A stretch of DNA of 64,000 bases from Dactylonectria macrodidyma (Eukaryota; Ascomycota; Sordariomycetes; Hypocreales; Nectriaceae), in the NCBI GenBank assembly GCA_020744425.1, contig JAGMUV010000013.1:62001-126000 (forward strand), read 5' to 3'. Positions 21,241-31,684 of this stretch are shown here, in pieces (the stretch's first letter is position 1; each line of letters opens with the position of its first letter). Made by a program: the position numbers and the translations under genes. Under the pieces are notes generated by a model that saw only the letters and a list, made by a program, of their open reading frames with translations, was not told the DNA's origin and searched no databases.

Positions 21241-22958
21241 TCACTTGGAATTGCTTGTCTTGGCACCTGAGCCTTTTGATTCCTGGACTGGGGCAATGAC
21301 TTCATTGGTGAAGTAGTGCTTGGTCGAGGTGTACATCATTGCAATCACAATGGACAAGCCACACCATGCCAGCAACGCATACCATATATAAGTAAAGCTT
21401 TTGGCATACGCGTTCTTTGAAGCCTTAGTAACAATGGAGAGAATAGTTGCACCGACGCCAGGTAAAGTAGCAAGAACTGCCTCGTCTCCTGCCAGGTAGG
21501 CCTGTAAGAAATCGGTGAGGTCGGCCTGTGACAATCCAGCGCCCAGGGCTGCCTTTGCAATAGCAGCTGGCAATAGCACCTTAATCTTGAAGGAGTAAAT
21601 CCGGGAGTACATGGTGGCTGCAATAGCACCTCCGATGTACGTTCCAGCAGTGCTTACGCTGATAGCCGTTGCAATTATCTCATGTGGGACAGTCAAGCCA
21701 GAAATGACGCCGAGAACAGCCGCTTCCGCCCCAACAGCAAGACCCATCAATGCTGTAGGAAAGAACCAGACTGCGAAGCTGACCTCAGGTTTGACTAGGA
21801 ACATGAGGCCACCCCCAATGCCAGCATGCAGGCCAGAATAATGACAATTAGCCTGACTTCTTGCAGTGTCGTCAACATGAGCGCGGCGAGGACGGCGCCG
21901 AGAATAGAAGATATGGAGCTTGGTAACTGCCAAACTGCCGTCATGAGTCCGTCAGTGGAGAAGATGATGACCACAATCTGAGGTAGAAATGCCTGGGAGC
22001 CCAAGAGAGCAAAGCCACCCACGACACGAGCGATGAGGCTGATGGTGAAGTTGCGGTCTTTCCATAGTGCGTGCGGCAGAATTCCGTTGCTTGTACCTTT
22101 CCATTCCCATATGATGAAGAGGGCCAAGAGGCCAGCTCCACTGATGATAGTACCAAGCACAGTCGATGAGTCCCATGGAAACTGGCTTCCCCCGCTGTTC
22201 ATGCCGACTGGAAAGAGCGAAATCCCAGAGCAGCCGAGGAAAGCGCCAATCCAGTCTAGTCTTCGCAAGCGTGTGGTCACACTCAGGCCCTCGGGGTTGG
22301 GGCAATCCATGGGATGGTAGAACAGAAGGATGACGATCGCTTCGAGTGCGTAAAGAACCAGCCCAATGTAGAAGCCGATTCTCCATCCTTCCAGTTCGCC
22401 CCCCAACTTCTTCTGAATGAACAGTCCTTCAAGAATGGGGGTGCCAACAAAACTCGCCGAGTTCAGAATCATGATAGCTGCTGTGACATTGGCTCGTCTG
22501 TTCTTGGGCACCATCTCTTGAATAGCAGGGGTTGCCAGGATTCCAAAGCCTACTGCCGCACCAGTCAAGACCTAGCCTCCAATAACCATCTTCAAAGAAC
22601 TGGCTCGGCCGCTGACGATCTGTCCAACACCGCCAATAGCAGCGCCGAAAACGAGAAAGGAGCGGCAACCGAAGATGTCAGAGATGTCGCCAACTACTGT
22701 TAGTACGACGGCGCCCGTGGTTGTTGCCGCCGTAGCAATCCAACTGACGGTTGAAGCCTCTGCGGGGAACCGAAGAGCAATGAACGGAATGGCCGACACA
22801 GGGATAGTGTTGGCCCAGGTAGCGGTAAAGAGGACGATGCAGAGGGAAAAGAGATTTGAGAGCACATTGTAATCCCAATGGAAGTCCCCGGCTTCATTGC
22901 CAGAGTCTTCGGCCGCGCCGGACTCTGCGTTGACAGAATCGATGTTTTCGACTTGCAT
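21241..22958 (-). pseudogene. TRI12-like MFS efflux pump, broken copy
   Basis: Paralogue of the pump at 5417-7234, readable over about 570 codons. An acidic N-terminal tail begins at the ATG at 22958 (MQVENID), then GDISDIFGCRSF, NRRANVTAAIMILNSASFVG, GFALLGSQAFLPQIVVIIF and the C-terminus YIWYALLAW...HYFTNEVIAPVQE. Two lesions: an in-frame TAG at 22572-22574 replaces the conserved Gln of MVIGGQ(V) (CAG to TAG), and one base is missing from a G run near 21815, which shifts the frame between LACMLALG and GLMFLVKP. The loop motif also has Cys where DR(R/K) is usual. Otherwise the gene is well preserved, so inactivation may be recent, or one lesion could be a sequencing error. It diverges from the broken esterase at 24214, as the intact pump diverges from its hydrolase. 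Confidence 0.8.
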
Positions 22959-24213
22959 CACATCCCCTGTCTCCTTGCCGTTATCCAAAGGCGGGGATGC
23001 CAACTGTCTAGGGAGGTTTTTATCTTGTGTGTGCTGGATGAGAGGTACTTGTATGAGAATATATTGGACCGCGTTCTGAAAACTCGGAAGGATTGTAACT
23101 AGAACCCAGATCAAAAGTGTGACAGTCGGACCTCCAGTATTTAAATACCGAAAGCTACCGCCACCTACACGAGGTTAAACGGATGAGGTACCAGCATCGC
23201 TCACACCACTACCAATACCGGACGAATGGAAGCATAGAATATGAAATGGCTGGACTCAAGGTAGTTAATTGACGAAAGCGAGATAAGAACCCAGCTCGTA
23301 TATACGTACCAGGCAGTGGTTGCGACTTGAGGGTAGTTCCAATCTGGGTATCCCAGACTCGACATGGGGTGGAGAAGGCGGGGTACACAGTGTACGATGG
23401 ACGCCTTGGGGAAAGTATGTGTTGTCTTACCCCATCTGAGAGCCGTCGAAAGTGGGGGAGATGCATGTTACGGTCGAATTCCGGGGAACACCACGTGAAC
23501 AAAAGCCAGGGACCATGCAAAGGCGTGGAGGCTGGGCAACTGGTTGAGCCCCTTGCAAGTTGGAGTGTTGGATTGCCTATCGTTGGCGTCGATCAGAAGA
23601 GTGACTTTGGTGTCGCATCGACATGCGACATACGTGACCCAATTTAGGGACTCAGAACGAGTCGTCCACTACAGTGGGGCCCTGGCTAGGGTTCTTGCTG
23701 CCATAGATGACACCGGAGACTCGGGCTCTTGCAAAAATCCGTTGATAGCTGCTCCTAATCTCCCCATCTCCCGCTCAGCCGGCTGTCAGCCGGGATCGAG
23801 TCCCGAGTCCTCGGAGGCGATGCTGATTTCAGGGTGAGAGTCTCGTTCCTCGTCTGGCTCGGGTTAGTCTCCCAATCTGTCGGCTTTGCCTATCAATAAT
23901 GATGGCATGAATGGAGGAGGTGGTTGTATTCGGCTACGATTCCTGCACTTCCAGACCGCTTCCGGCCCCAACTACACGTGGCTTCGAGCGGCAAGCGAGG
24001 CCATCAACACTCCAAATTAAATACCGCATGTCGTCCAATCTCTTTCATCGCTACCTTACTCTCATCCGTGTAATACCTCGTGATTCTAGCTATATTGCAC
24101 CGCGTTCTTTCGGTTCATCCTCTTCTGCCTCTCTGCGTATCTGGATCTGTCCCGTCGCATGAATCCAGTTTTTCAGGCTTGCGGACGCTCTGCCAGTCGC
24201 GTCCGGAGCAACA
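22959..24213. other. Intergenic region between broken pump and broken esterase
   Basis: About 1.25 kb. It would be the divergent promoter of the two pseudogenes. No exact CGACGTCG core is present, unlike in the corresponding region of the intact locus. No gene is supported. Confidence 0.5.
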
Positions 24214-25657
24214 ATGGCTGCCATTACTTCTTTTGTCGGCCAACTGCTGGATCAGACATTTTTGGCTGCAGTCGATCCACTCTGTAACCCGGCAATGATC
24301 GCCCTTCCAGCCATGAAGGGACTCGAAGTTTTATCTGTCGAAGCCTTCGCAAGGCGAAACCACACGTTTCCTGCTAGTACTTCATTTGGCTATTCGGAGC
24401 CGATTAACAACATGAACTTTTGCAATGTCACTGTCACCTATACACATCCTGGGTGGGGTGACTCCATTCATGTTATGTCATACCTTCCATTTGAAGATGA
24501 ATGGAATGGGAAGTTCATGGCTAATGGTGGCGGTGGATTAATGGCAGGAGGGGAACTTTTGTCCCATTTTACAATGATTCCCAGCCTCATGGAAGGTTTC
24601 GCTGCCTCCATTACTGATGCGGGTTACTTACCCACTATAGCTGAGGCTTTTGACACCTCCAAGACCTGGACCTTTTCTAACCCCGGGAATGTCAATTGGC
24701 CATTATTCATGAACTTTGCTCATGTTGCGATTCACGACATGGCTACGATTGGAAAGGCGGTCACAGAAGCCTTCTACCACAAAGCTCCAGAGTTTTCCTA
24801 TTTTTTGGAGGGTTCAACAGGTGGCAGGCAAGCCCATATGCTTGCACAACGGTACCCAGAGGATTTCGATGGTATTATTTCTGTCTGTCCTGCTATAAAT
24901 TGGCCCCGATTCCTGTTCTCCAACCTTTATGCTGCAGTTATTATGGAAAAACTGAACCAAGGCCACGATTTCACGTGAGCTGGCAGAGATTGCGCTCGCG
25001 GCCTGGAACGGACCAAAGAGTGCAACGGGCGAGTCCCAATGGTACGGTTTTACTATGGATGCCGACCTGGCAGATCCCCTCGCCGGTGCAGCACTCACGG
25101 ACTGCAACGCCAAGGATGAATGTGTCCCTGTCCGGTTCTTCATCTCCAGTGCGTGGCTGAGAAACTGGGTGTTGAGAGACCCTGATTTCGACCTATCGAC
25201 AATCACTTCCAAGCAATGGGATGAAGCATTCCATGCCTCAGTCAACGAATATGAATCTATCATTGGATCTAATGATCCCAATTTGTCTGGATTCAAAAAG
25301 GCTGGTGGAAAGATGATTAACTGGCATGGACTGATGGATGAAGCGACTCCGGTAAATGGGAGCGTAGACTACTATGATAAGGTCTTGCAGAAAGACTCTA
25401 GTGCGCAAGATTACTACCGCTTCTTTGTTGCACCTGGCGCATCGCACTCTATGCATGCTGGAGTTGCTCCGGACAGAGATGCGCTGATTAAAGTTATACA
25501 GGGCTGGGTGGAGCGAGGCGAAGCCCCTGAAATGTTGTTAGCCATTGGGCAAGGCAGGGATGGCGTTGCTTTGGAACGGAATATTTGCATGTATCCGAAA
25601 GTTCAGCACTATATTGGTGGAGATGGGACTCGCCCTGATGCATTCAAATGCGTCTAA
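24214..25657 (+). pseudogene. Tannase-family esterase 2, internal deletion
   Basis: A close relative of the esterases at 11999 and 26824. The first part (24214 to about 24960) holds FCNVTVTYTHPGWGD and the nucleophile elbow LEGSTGGRQ. The second part, in a different frame (about 24974-25657), holds AEIALAAWNGPKSATGE, GLMDEATPV (catalytic Asp) and GASHSM (catalytic His), ending in YPKVQHYIGG. Between them about 65 residues are missing compared with the intact copies. The lost stretch is the one with paired cysteines and the CDPLDG..DGI calcium-loop-like sequence, and the frame changes at the junction (about 24945-24975), so the first part ends at a TGA at 24976-24978. No intron consensus would repair it. 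As in the intact copies, the residues beside Ser and His are not Cys (Gly and Ser). Confidence 0.8.
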
Positions 25658-26092
25658 TCTCGACAGGATATGCGAAATTGTTACGGTTTCACAACTAAAC
25701 GGCACTGTGTCATTGTCGTTTATAACAAAATATTCAATGTGAGAGGGAATAAGACACTTCACAAATCTCAGCCCTATAAGATGTGACCTGCCACCATTTG
25801 ACCCGTAAGCCTCTGTCAAGAAGCACGAGGGCACCGATAAAAGAAACAAGCAGCAGAGATGACGGCGAGGGTATCCAGTCGAAAGCAACAGATATGCTCG
25901 CACGAGTCCGCCTGTAGTTCTGAACCGAAGATGGAGCCCCCACTGACGGCTTCTCTTAGATTTCTGTATCATTGTGATCACTCCCCCCAAGCCCCTGATA
26001 AGTCTGTTCGCAACTGGACGTGTGGGAGACGAAAGCGCGCAGCTCGAACGACATGACCGTTGTTGAGGCATCACGAGCTAGCTGCAGCAATG

Positions 26093-26104
26093 GTCGACGT
26101 CGAC
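26093..26104. promoter_or_regulatory. GTCGACGTCGAC palindrome upstream of tannase 3 (distal)
   Basis: Perfect 12-bp palindrome within AATGGTCGACGTCGACAA, preceded by GCTGCAG as at 15181-15187. It is 142 bp from the next copy. Confidence 0.5.
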
Positions 26105-26234
26105 AAGAGGATGCATGGATGTACCTGGACGTTTCTTGATCAGACGATCAGTGGCTGATAAAGATTTCCATCAATCCCTATTGTGTCCCACGGTTGCGAA
26201 TGCTACCCCCCTGATCTCGACCATCCTCGCGTGT

Positions 26235-26246
26235 GTCGACGTCGAC
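26235..26246. promoter_or_regulatory. GTCGACGTCGAC palindrome upstream of tannase 3 (proximal)
   Basis: Perfect 12-bp palindrome followed by CAGC (GTCGACGTCGACCAGC), keeping the right half of the 16-bp version seen at 10142. Confidence 0.5.
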
Positions 26247-26823
26247 CAGCATCCACTCGTCCAACAACTCCGCCAATTACACTAGCCTGCGTGCGGGAGT
26301 GGGACGCTATTGATATCCATATTCTCCGCCTTTCCTGATGTAACTTGACCTGTTTTCCTTTGGAATGGACCCATGTTGTGGCAGTATGGAGCTTGCTGGG
26401 TCTGCGCTTGGAGCAAGGTGCCTCGGGGTGGCGTCGTACTTGGTCGTGTGAGAACAGTCCCCAATGAAGTACGACGGGGCATTGGTCGACTCCGAGCGCC
26501 CGAACATGAAGGCCTCGGGTGGTGAACAGGCGTCGGGTTGGGCTGTACCCTCAAGGCAGAGGTTTGGGATGGGAGCGACGTCTCCATCCTGCATAGCAAA
26601 GGAATCGCGGAGCAAGCAGCGAAGCATTTTAACAAATCTGCTAAACACTTGCGAGTATATATAACGCCTCTCTTCGTCTGACCAGCCCAGAGAGCACAAT
26701 TGAAGATATCCGCACACCGTTCACAACGCTACTGACGCATCCAGGGCGCATCTTGTTAGACTTGCCCACTCCGCCACGCCCATCACTCTCTACCTGGGTT
26801 GGATTATTTTTCTACCCGTCACC

Positions 26824-28449
26824 ATGTCTCGAAAGCTTCTCTGGGCGTGTTTCGCCACCTTTGTGAGCGCAGACTGGGAAGATTGGGCCGACCTCGGGCT
26901 TTCGCAGGTGGCCTTTGGAGTAAATGGAATTTGCAGCCCAGAACATATCCCTCGCCCAGAAATTCCGGGCTTGGAAATTCTCTCTCTCACGGCCAACGAA
27001 ATGCGGAACTATAGTCAGCCTCGCAATCCCATTTTTGGATCCACAGCGGAGCCCGTGTCTGGCCTCAACTTCTGCAACATCTCCATTGCCTACACCCATC
27101 CTGGCTGGGGTGATACCATTCATGTCACTACTTATCTGCCACCCTCGCAGTGGAATGGCAGGTTCTTGGGAAATGGAGGCGGTGGTTGGGTGACAGGTGG
27201 AGAGTCGATGTCTGAGATAACAATGCTACCGTCTTTGGACCTTGGCTTTGCAGTCAGTACGACAGACGGCGGACATACGGACGACATACTTGTCGGGATG
27301 AAAGACACCAATCCGTGGGCCTTTTCTAGCCCTGGCAATATTAACTTGCCACTATTTATGGACTTTGCTTCTGTCGCACTCCATGATATGGCAGCTTTAG
27401 GCAAGGCCGTTACCGCCTCTTTCTATGGAACGCCTCCAAAATACTCATACTTTTGGGGCACTTCTACTGGCGGTCGGCAAGCCCATATGCTTGCACAAAA
27501 GTATCCCAAGGATTTCGATGGTATCGTCAGCGGTTGCCCTGCTATTCAGTGGACAAGGTTTCTGTGGTCTACTCTCTGGCCCCAGATGATCATGGACCGA
27601 GTCAAGACATACCCTCGGGCCTGTGAATTCAAAGCCATTGCCGACGCCGCGATGAAGGTCTGCGATCCCCTCGATGGCGTCGAAGACGGCGTGATTTCCA
27701 TGCCATCGCGTTGCCATTACGACCCCCACGTCCTTGTCGGCCAGACGTTTGACTGTGATGGAGAAGAGGCTGTCTTCTCCTCGGGAGCCGCTGAAGCCAT
27801 TCAAGCAGCCTGGACAGGGCCTCGGGACTCCGATAGCAAGTTCCAATGGTACGGGTTTGGCAAGGATTCAGTCATGTGGGGAGACTTTGGTGCGCTTGCC
27901 ACCCAGTGCGACGGCGACAACTGCGTGGGTTCTCGGTTCCCCCTTGCCGTCGTCTGGGCCCGATACTTCGTTGCCAAGAAGTCCGACCTGGACATGAGCA
28001 CTCTGAGTCATGACGAATGGGACGATCTGTTCTTGGCTTCTGTTAATGAATACGAGTCAATCATCGGAACGGCAGACCCAGATCTCAGCAGATTCAACAA
28101 GGCTGGAGGAAAGATGATCGGCTGGCACGGCATGGCAGATCAACTCATCCCTGTGAATGGCACTGTGAAATACAATGACGACGTCTTAAGACTAGACCCA
28201 AAGGCACATGACTACTATCGACTATTCCTGGCCCCTGGGGCCGACCACAGCACGGGAGGATTGACTCCTAATAACCCCCTGAAGGTCCTCATTAATTGGG
28301 TTGAAAATGGAGACTCGCCGGAAACTCTTCGTGTTTCTGGTCTGAACGCCTATGGCATGCAGCTAGAGAGGGATATCTGTCTATATCCTCGCGTCCAGCA
28401 CTATGTGGGCGGTAATCCCGAGCTGCCCTCCTCTTTCACTTGCGTTTAA
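26824..28449 (+). CDS. Tannase/feruloyl esterase family protein 3, secreted
   Basis: Predicted 541-residue secreted serine esterase of the fungal tannase family. The N-terminus MSRKLLWACFATFVSA is a credible signal peptide, unlike tannase 1. Motifs in order: FCNISIAYTHPGWGD, GTSTGGRQ (nucleophile Ser214), CDPLDGVEDGVISMPSRC (calcium-loop-like), GMADQ (Asp439), GADHS (His475), and the ending YPRVQHYVGG. Length is normal, there are no introns, and the ATG lies in a good context (gtcacc before it). Thr213 and Ser476 replace the two cysteines of the usual CS-D-HC motif. Two GTCGACGTCGAC sites lie upstream. The substrate is unknown; phenolic ester hydrolysis is the family role. Confidence 0.85.
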   Translation: MSRKLLWACFATFVSADWEDWADLGLSQVAFGVNGICSPEHIPRPEIPGLEILSLTANEMRNYSQPRNPIFGSTAEPVSGLNFCNISIAYTHPGWGDTIHVTTYLPPSQWNGRFLGNGGGGWVTGGESMSEITMLPSLDLGFAVSTTDGGHTDDILVGMKDTNPWAFSSPGNINLPLFMDFASVALHDMAALGKAVTASFYGTPPKYSYFWGTSTGGRQAHMLAQKYPKDFDGIVSGCPAIQWTRFLWSTLWPQMIMDRVKTYPRACEFKAIADAAMKVCDPLDGVEDGVISMPSRCHYDPHVLVGQTFDCDGEEAVFSSGAAEAIQAAWTGPRDSDSKFQWYGFGKDSVMWGDFGALATQCDGDNCVGSRFPLAVVWARYFVAKKSDLDMSTLSHDEWDDLFLASVNEYESIIGTADPDLSRFNKAGGKMIGWHGMADQLIPVNGTVKYNDDVLRLDPKAHDYYRLFLAPGADHSTGGLTPNNPLKVLINWVENGDSPETLRVSGLNAYGMQLERDICLYPRVQHYVGGNPELPSSFTCV

Positions 28450-28839
28450 GGAATTAGTTTCGAGAAATGAAACATGGACAGCCTTGCGAAGGAAAGAGAG
28501 CGAACTGGAATGGATGCATTGCTATCAAATATTGATCTACATTGTATAGTGGTCGTCTAAGCAGTCACTGAAGTGGTTTGTCACGGCCTGAACCAGGAAG
28601 ACGGCCACGGACGGCATTACGTAGTACCCACAATATAGACCCCACCAATTATGACAGGATCGCAGGGTCGCAGGATCGCATGGCCTCACCAAGGATTTGA
28701 CCAGTACTGGTGCAACTATCACAGAGGGTGCCACTAGGGTGTAAGTTACCTAAGCTTCCATAATAGAACAACCACGTTAAATCGGTGCAGCGGTACGCAG
28801 CTCAATACCGATGACACCCTCGAAGCTAAGGTAGGAGCC

Positions 28840-29760
28840 ATGGTCAAGTCCTGCATGACGCTATCGATTAGGTCAACACGCAGCTCTTCAGCGGCAGGAT
28901 TGGATTTAACAACATCCTTCTTTCAGATCTCATTTCCGACGGTAAAATGGCCGATGCCGACCTCAACTTTCTGTCCGCTTAGGAAATCGACACTCAGGTT
29001 AAGAGAGCCATGTACTCCCAGCTCATCCCATACGCTTGGCAGGTCGGCGTTTTCAACATCAACCTATTGTAAGCATGCATACAATATCGGAAAGTGTTTT
29101 GTTACTAAAACAGCCAGCCTCGTGGTTTCCGACAAACCCTGCGACTAGACGGACATTGATTACGTTCTTGCCGGAGCTAAGCTATGGTGCATCGATGGCA
29201 TGGCTACTACCTGATGGGCACCTGGGGAGAGAAGAATTGCCTTTACCACCTTAACCTCGCGCCCTGGGATTGCAGAGACTTCGAGGCCCCCTCTAGTGTT
29301 AGTGAGATCGGTGGAACAAAGTGGGATGGCATGACTGAAGAGGACATTGTCATGGGGTAAGTCCCTACTGGATGATAATAGTTTGGCATGTGCTAATCCG
29401 TACCTTCAGAACCTACAATACGTGGAACACTAATGGATATGCCAACATTAATCGCCCCGAGGAATCGGATGTCGGTGCTTCTAGTGAGGTTCTAAAGCAG
29501 GTAGCCGAGGTCGACATCCGAGGCGCTGGTCTCAACTGGCTTCCCGTTTGCAACCCCAATAAGGCTCACGACAACTTGTAGGAGGCCACCAATGGCGGCG
29601 ACCGATCAGCCCACTACCCTTGCAAGTAGACGCAGCGTCGTGTCCTCAACGAGGCATACGAGAAGCTACAGAGGTTTATGTTATCCAACATTGTGACTAA
29701 GCGTAAAAACACATTCACGGATGTTTCAATCGATTCATGTTCGGGTGAGACTGGAGGTCG
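28840..29760 (+). pseudogene. Unidentified degenerate coding relic
   Basis: Coding-like stretches alternate between frames and are cut by stops: QLFSGRIGFNNILLSDLISD, YSQLIPYAWQVGVFNIN, then YYLMGTWGE, EIGGTKWDGMTEEDIVMG. After a possible intron (GTAAGT near 29357, acceptor near 29410), TYNTWNTNGYANI and AGLNWLPVCNPNKAHDNL lead to a stop, followed by more coding-like sequence. Composition and the splice-like joint suggest a former gene rather than noise. I do not recognise the family with confidence. Confidence 0.35.
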
Positions 29761-29994
29761 GGACGGCCCAATGGAAGTGAGTGGGTGACAGAACCCATCG
29801 GATTGGCATATGCGAAACTCTTTCTGGCGAACATACCGTGAATAGCAACATTAAATCATCCGGAATATACGTGTTTCATTTCAACTGATAGTTCAAATTG
29901 GTCTACATGTTTATGCAAATACCATCTTATAATGAAAAACTACATCTATAAGACGAGCATCATCGTTCACGTCTCATCGTCAGTTCGACTTCAT

Positions 29995-31333
29995 TCAGAC
30001 CTCGAGCTTAGACCTCTCCTTCAAGCAAAACTCCTGCAGCACACCGTCACATGGAGGGCCCTTACAGACCGTGACCGTTCGCTCTGACAGGTTGTAGATG
30101 ACAAAGGCTACCGTCATGTTCTGCTTAGACGTGTAGCCGGTGAGAACGGCGCTGGGCGTGTTCCTCTGTTTGAGGTTCGGATGGTTGCACAAGCTCTCTG
30201 GGAAGCTCAGGTGATCTGAAAAGGCAGCCGTGATGCGTTGAGGCGTCAGTCGTCCTGCTACGGAGTCGGCTCGCACACCCTTTTCGGCCTGCCATGCTCT
30301 GAACCAGCTGCTGCCGCCAGGATAACGGTCGAAGACGTCGTCACGGCTCAGGAACTCGGGGCTGAGGAAATGGTTGCTGTGGATAAGGTAGCGGTCGTCG
30401 ATGTTTCCGTAGAACTTATATACTCGGTCCGGCGCAACCTCCATGGCTAGGGCAAAGCCGTCAGCCGTCGAGACGTGTAGGTTCCCCGAGACATGCCGCG
30501 GGAAGGCATTGATGGCTACCAGGCCCTCTGCATAGTTGCTGTACTCGAGGAAGACTCGTCGCGCCACGGAGAGCGGCAGGACAGGCTTGGGGCTCTTGAC
30601 CTCGCGGAAGACGCCGTTCTGATCGACGTGGGAGACAGGCACGTAGTCCTCGCTCGACAGCAGCGAGTTGGCTGTGACGGACATTCCGGCTGCGTTCATA
30701 CCGCTGCGGATCAGCTGGCCAGCCTCCGTGAGGATGAACATGCAGGGGCGGCCCTCGGACGGGTCTGGGTGCACTTCGAGGTAGATGATGAGGTCTTGGT
30801 TGTATAGATGCGTCGACATGTCCCAGTTGTGGACTGCCAGCGTGTGGCCAGAGGCGACGGCATCGGGGGCGAAGAAGCCGCTGGTGCATTCGTCGTGCCC
30901 GTCGAGTTGCTGAGGAGTCTTGCCGCCGTCTTTGAGTCGGTACATGCACCTGCCAAGGTCGTAGCGGGCGTTGAGCATGATGACTTCCTCGACCGTAACG
31001 CCAGCTCCATCTGCAATGCCTCTAATCTCTTCAAGTCCGGTCGGGTAGAACTTTTCGAACGCGGGTAGGTAGACCGTGTTTATAATTTTGGACGATATGG
31101 ACCTGATGCGTGCATGCATCTTGTTAGCGAAGACTCAACTCTCAGCCGATGCAGTCAACTCACCAGTCCGGCAGCTTCCCTGGAAGCTTGTAATATTCAA
31201 TGTTGGCGCGAACCTTTTCACTCGCTTGTCTGCCGTGGGTCAAGCCTCTCTCATAAGGCGTACCCTCAACGATGATGTGCTGGTAGCACGAGTGACCTGG
31301 GACTCGCATGGTAGCGTCTTCTAGAGAGGGCAT
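29995..31333 (-). CDS. Isopenicillin-N acyltransferase-like enzyme (peptidase C45 family)
   Basis: Predicted 425-residue N-terminal-nucleophile hydrolase or acyltransferase. Exons 31333-31164 and 31102-29995 are joined by a 61-nt intron (donor GTGAGT, acceptor ATCAG) that gives ...KLPDW then SISSKI. Exon 1 has the family opening IIVEGTPYERGLTHGRQA. Exon 2 has GLEEIRGIADGAGVTVEEVIMLNARYD, then DECTSGFFAPD, whose Cys fits the autoprocessing nucleophile (the acyltransferase of penicillin biosynthesis has GCT there), the NWD motif in VHNWDMSTH, and GQLIRSGMNAAGMSVTANSL. The ATG at 31333 (MPSLEDAT) is chosen; the upstream TTG at 31378 is not a start. There is no clear C-terminal peroxisomal signal (ends SKLEV). 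It lies next to a Zn2Cys6 regulator on the same strand. No penicillin genes are nearby, so amide hydrolysis or acyl transfer on another substrate is likely. Confidence 0.8.
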
Positions 31334-31684
31334 ATTATCTTGAGAAGGGGTTGTAGATGGCCGGATGGTACGTTGCAAGGACCGATTATTCCCTTACTGT
31401 TTGTTTTCGTTCCTTTTAACAACAGGGTTGACCTTGAGGAACCATGGGCTTGTGGGGGTAGTTATCAACAATATGTTGTCTCATCGAATACTGCTGCACT
31501 TGTAGGGCAATCGCGCATCTGTCCCAAACGGGACAAATCGGCGATAGCCCCACTAACAACAAGCCCATATCGGGTTAGTTCAACATGTCGAGTCTCCTAT
31601 CAGAGTCTCACTCGCGGGATTGGCTGTCTATGGTCACATCAGCGTTTAACCATACCTCAAATTATTGCCATCACTTCGTCCTTG

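Larger units (their letters stand above)
25658..26823. other. Promoter region of tannase 3
   Basis: About 1.17 kb with no supported gene; short antisense frames around 26282-26717 lack motifs. It contains the two GTCGACGTCGAC sites annotated separately, about 590-730 bp before the ATG at 26824. Confidence 0.5.
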
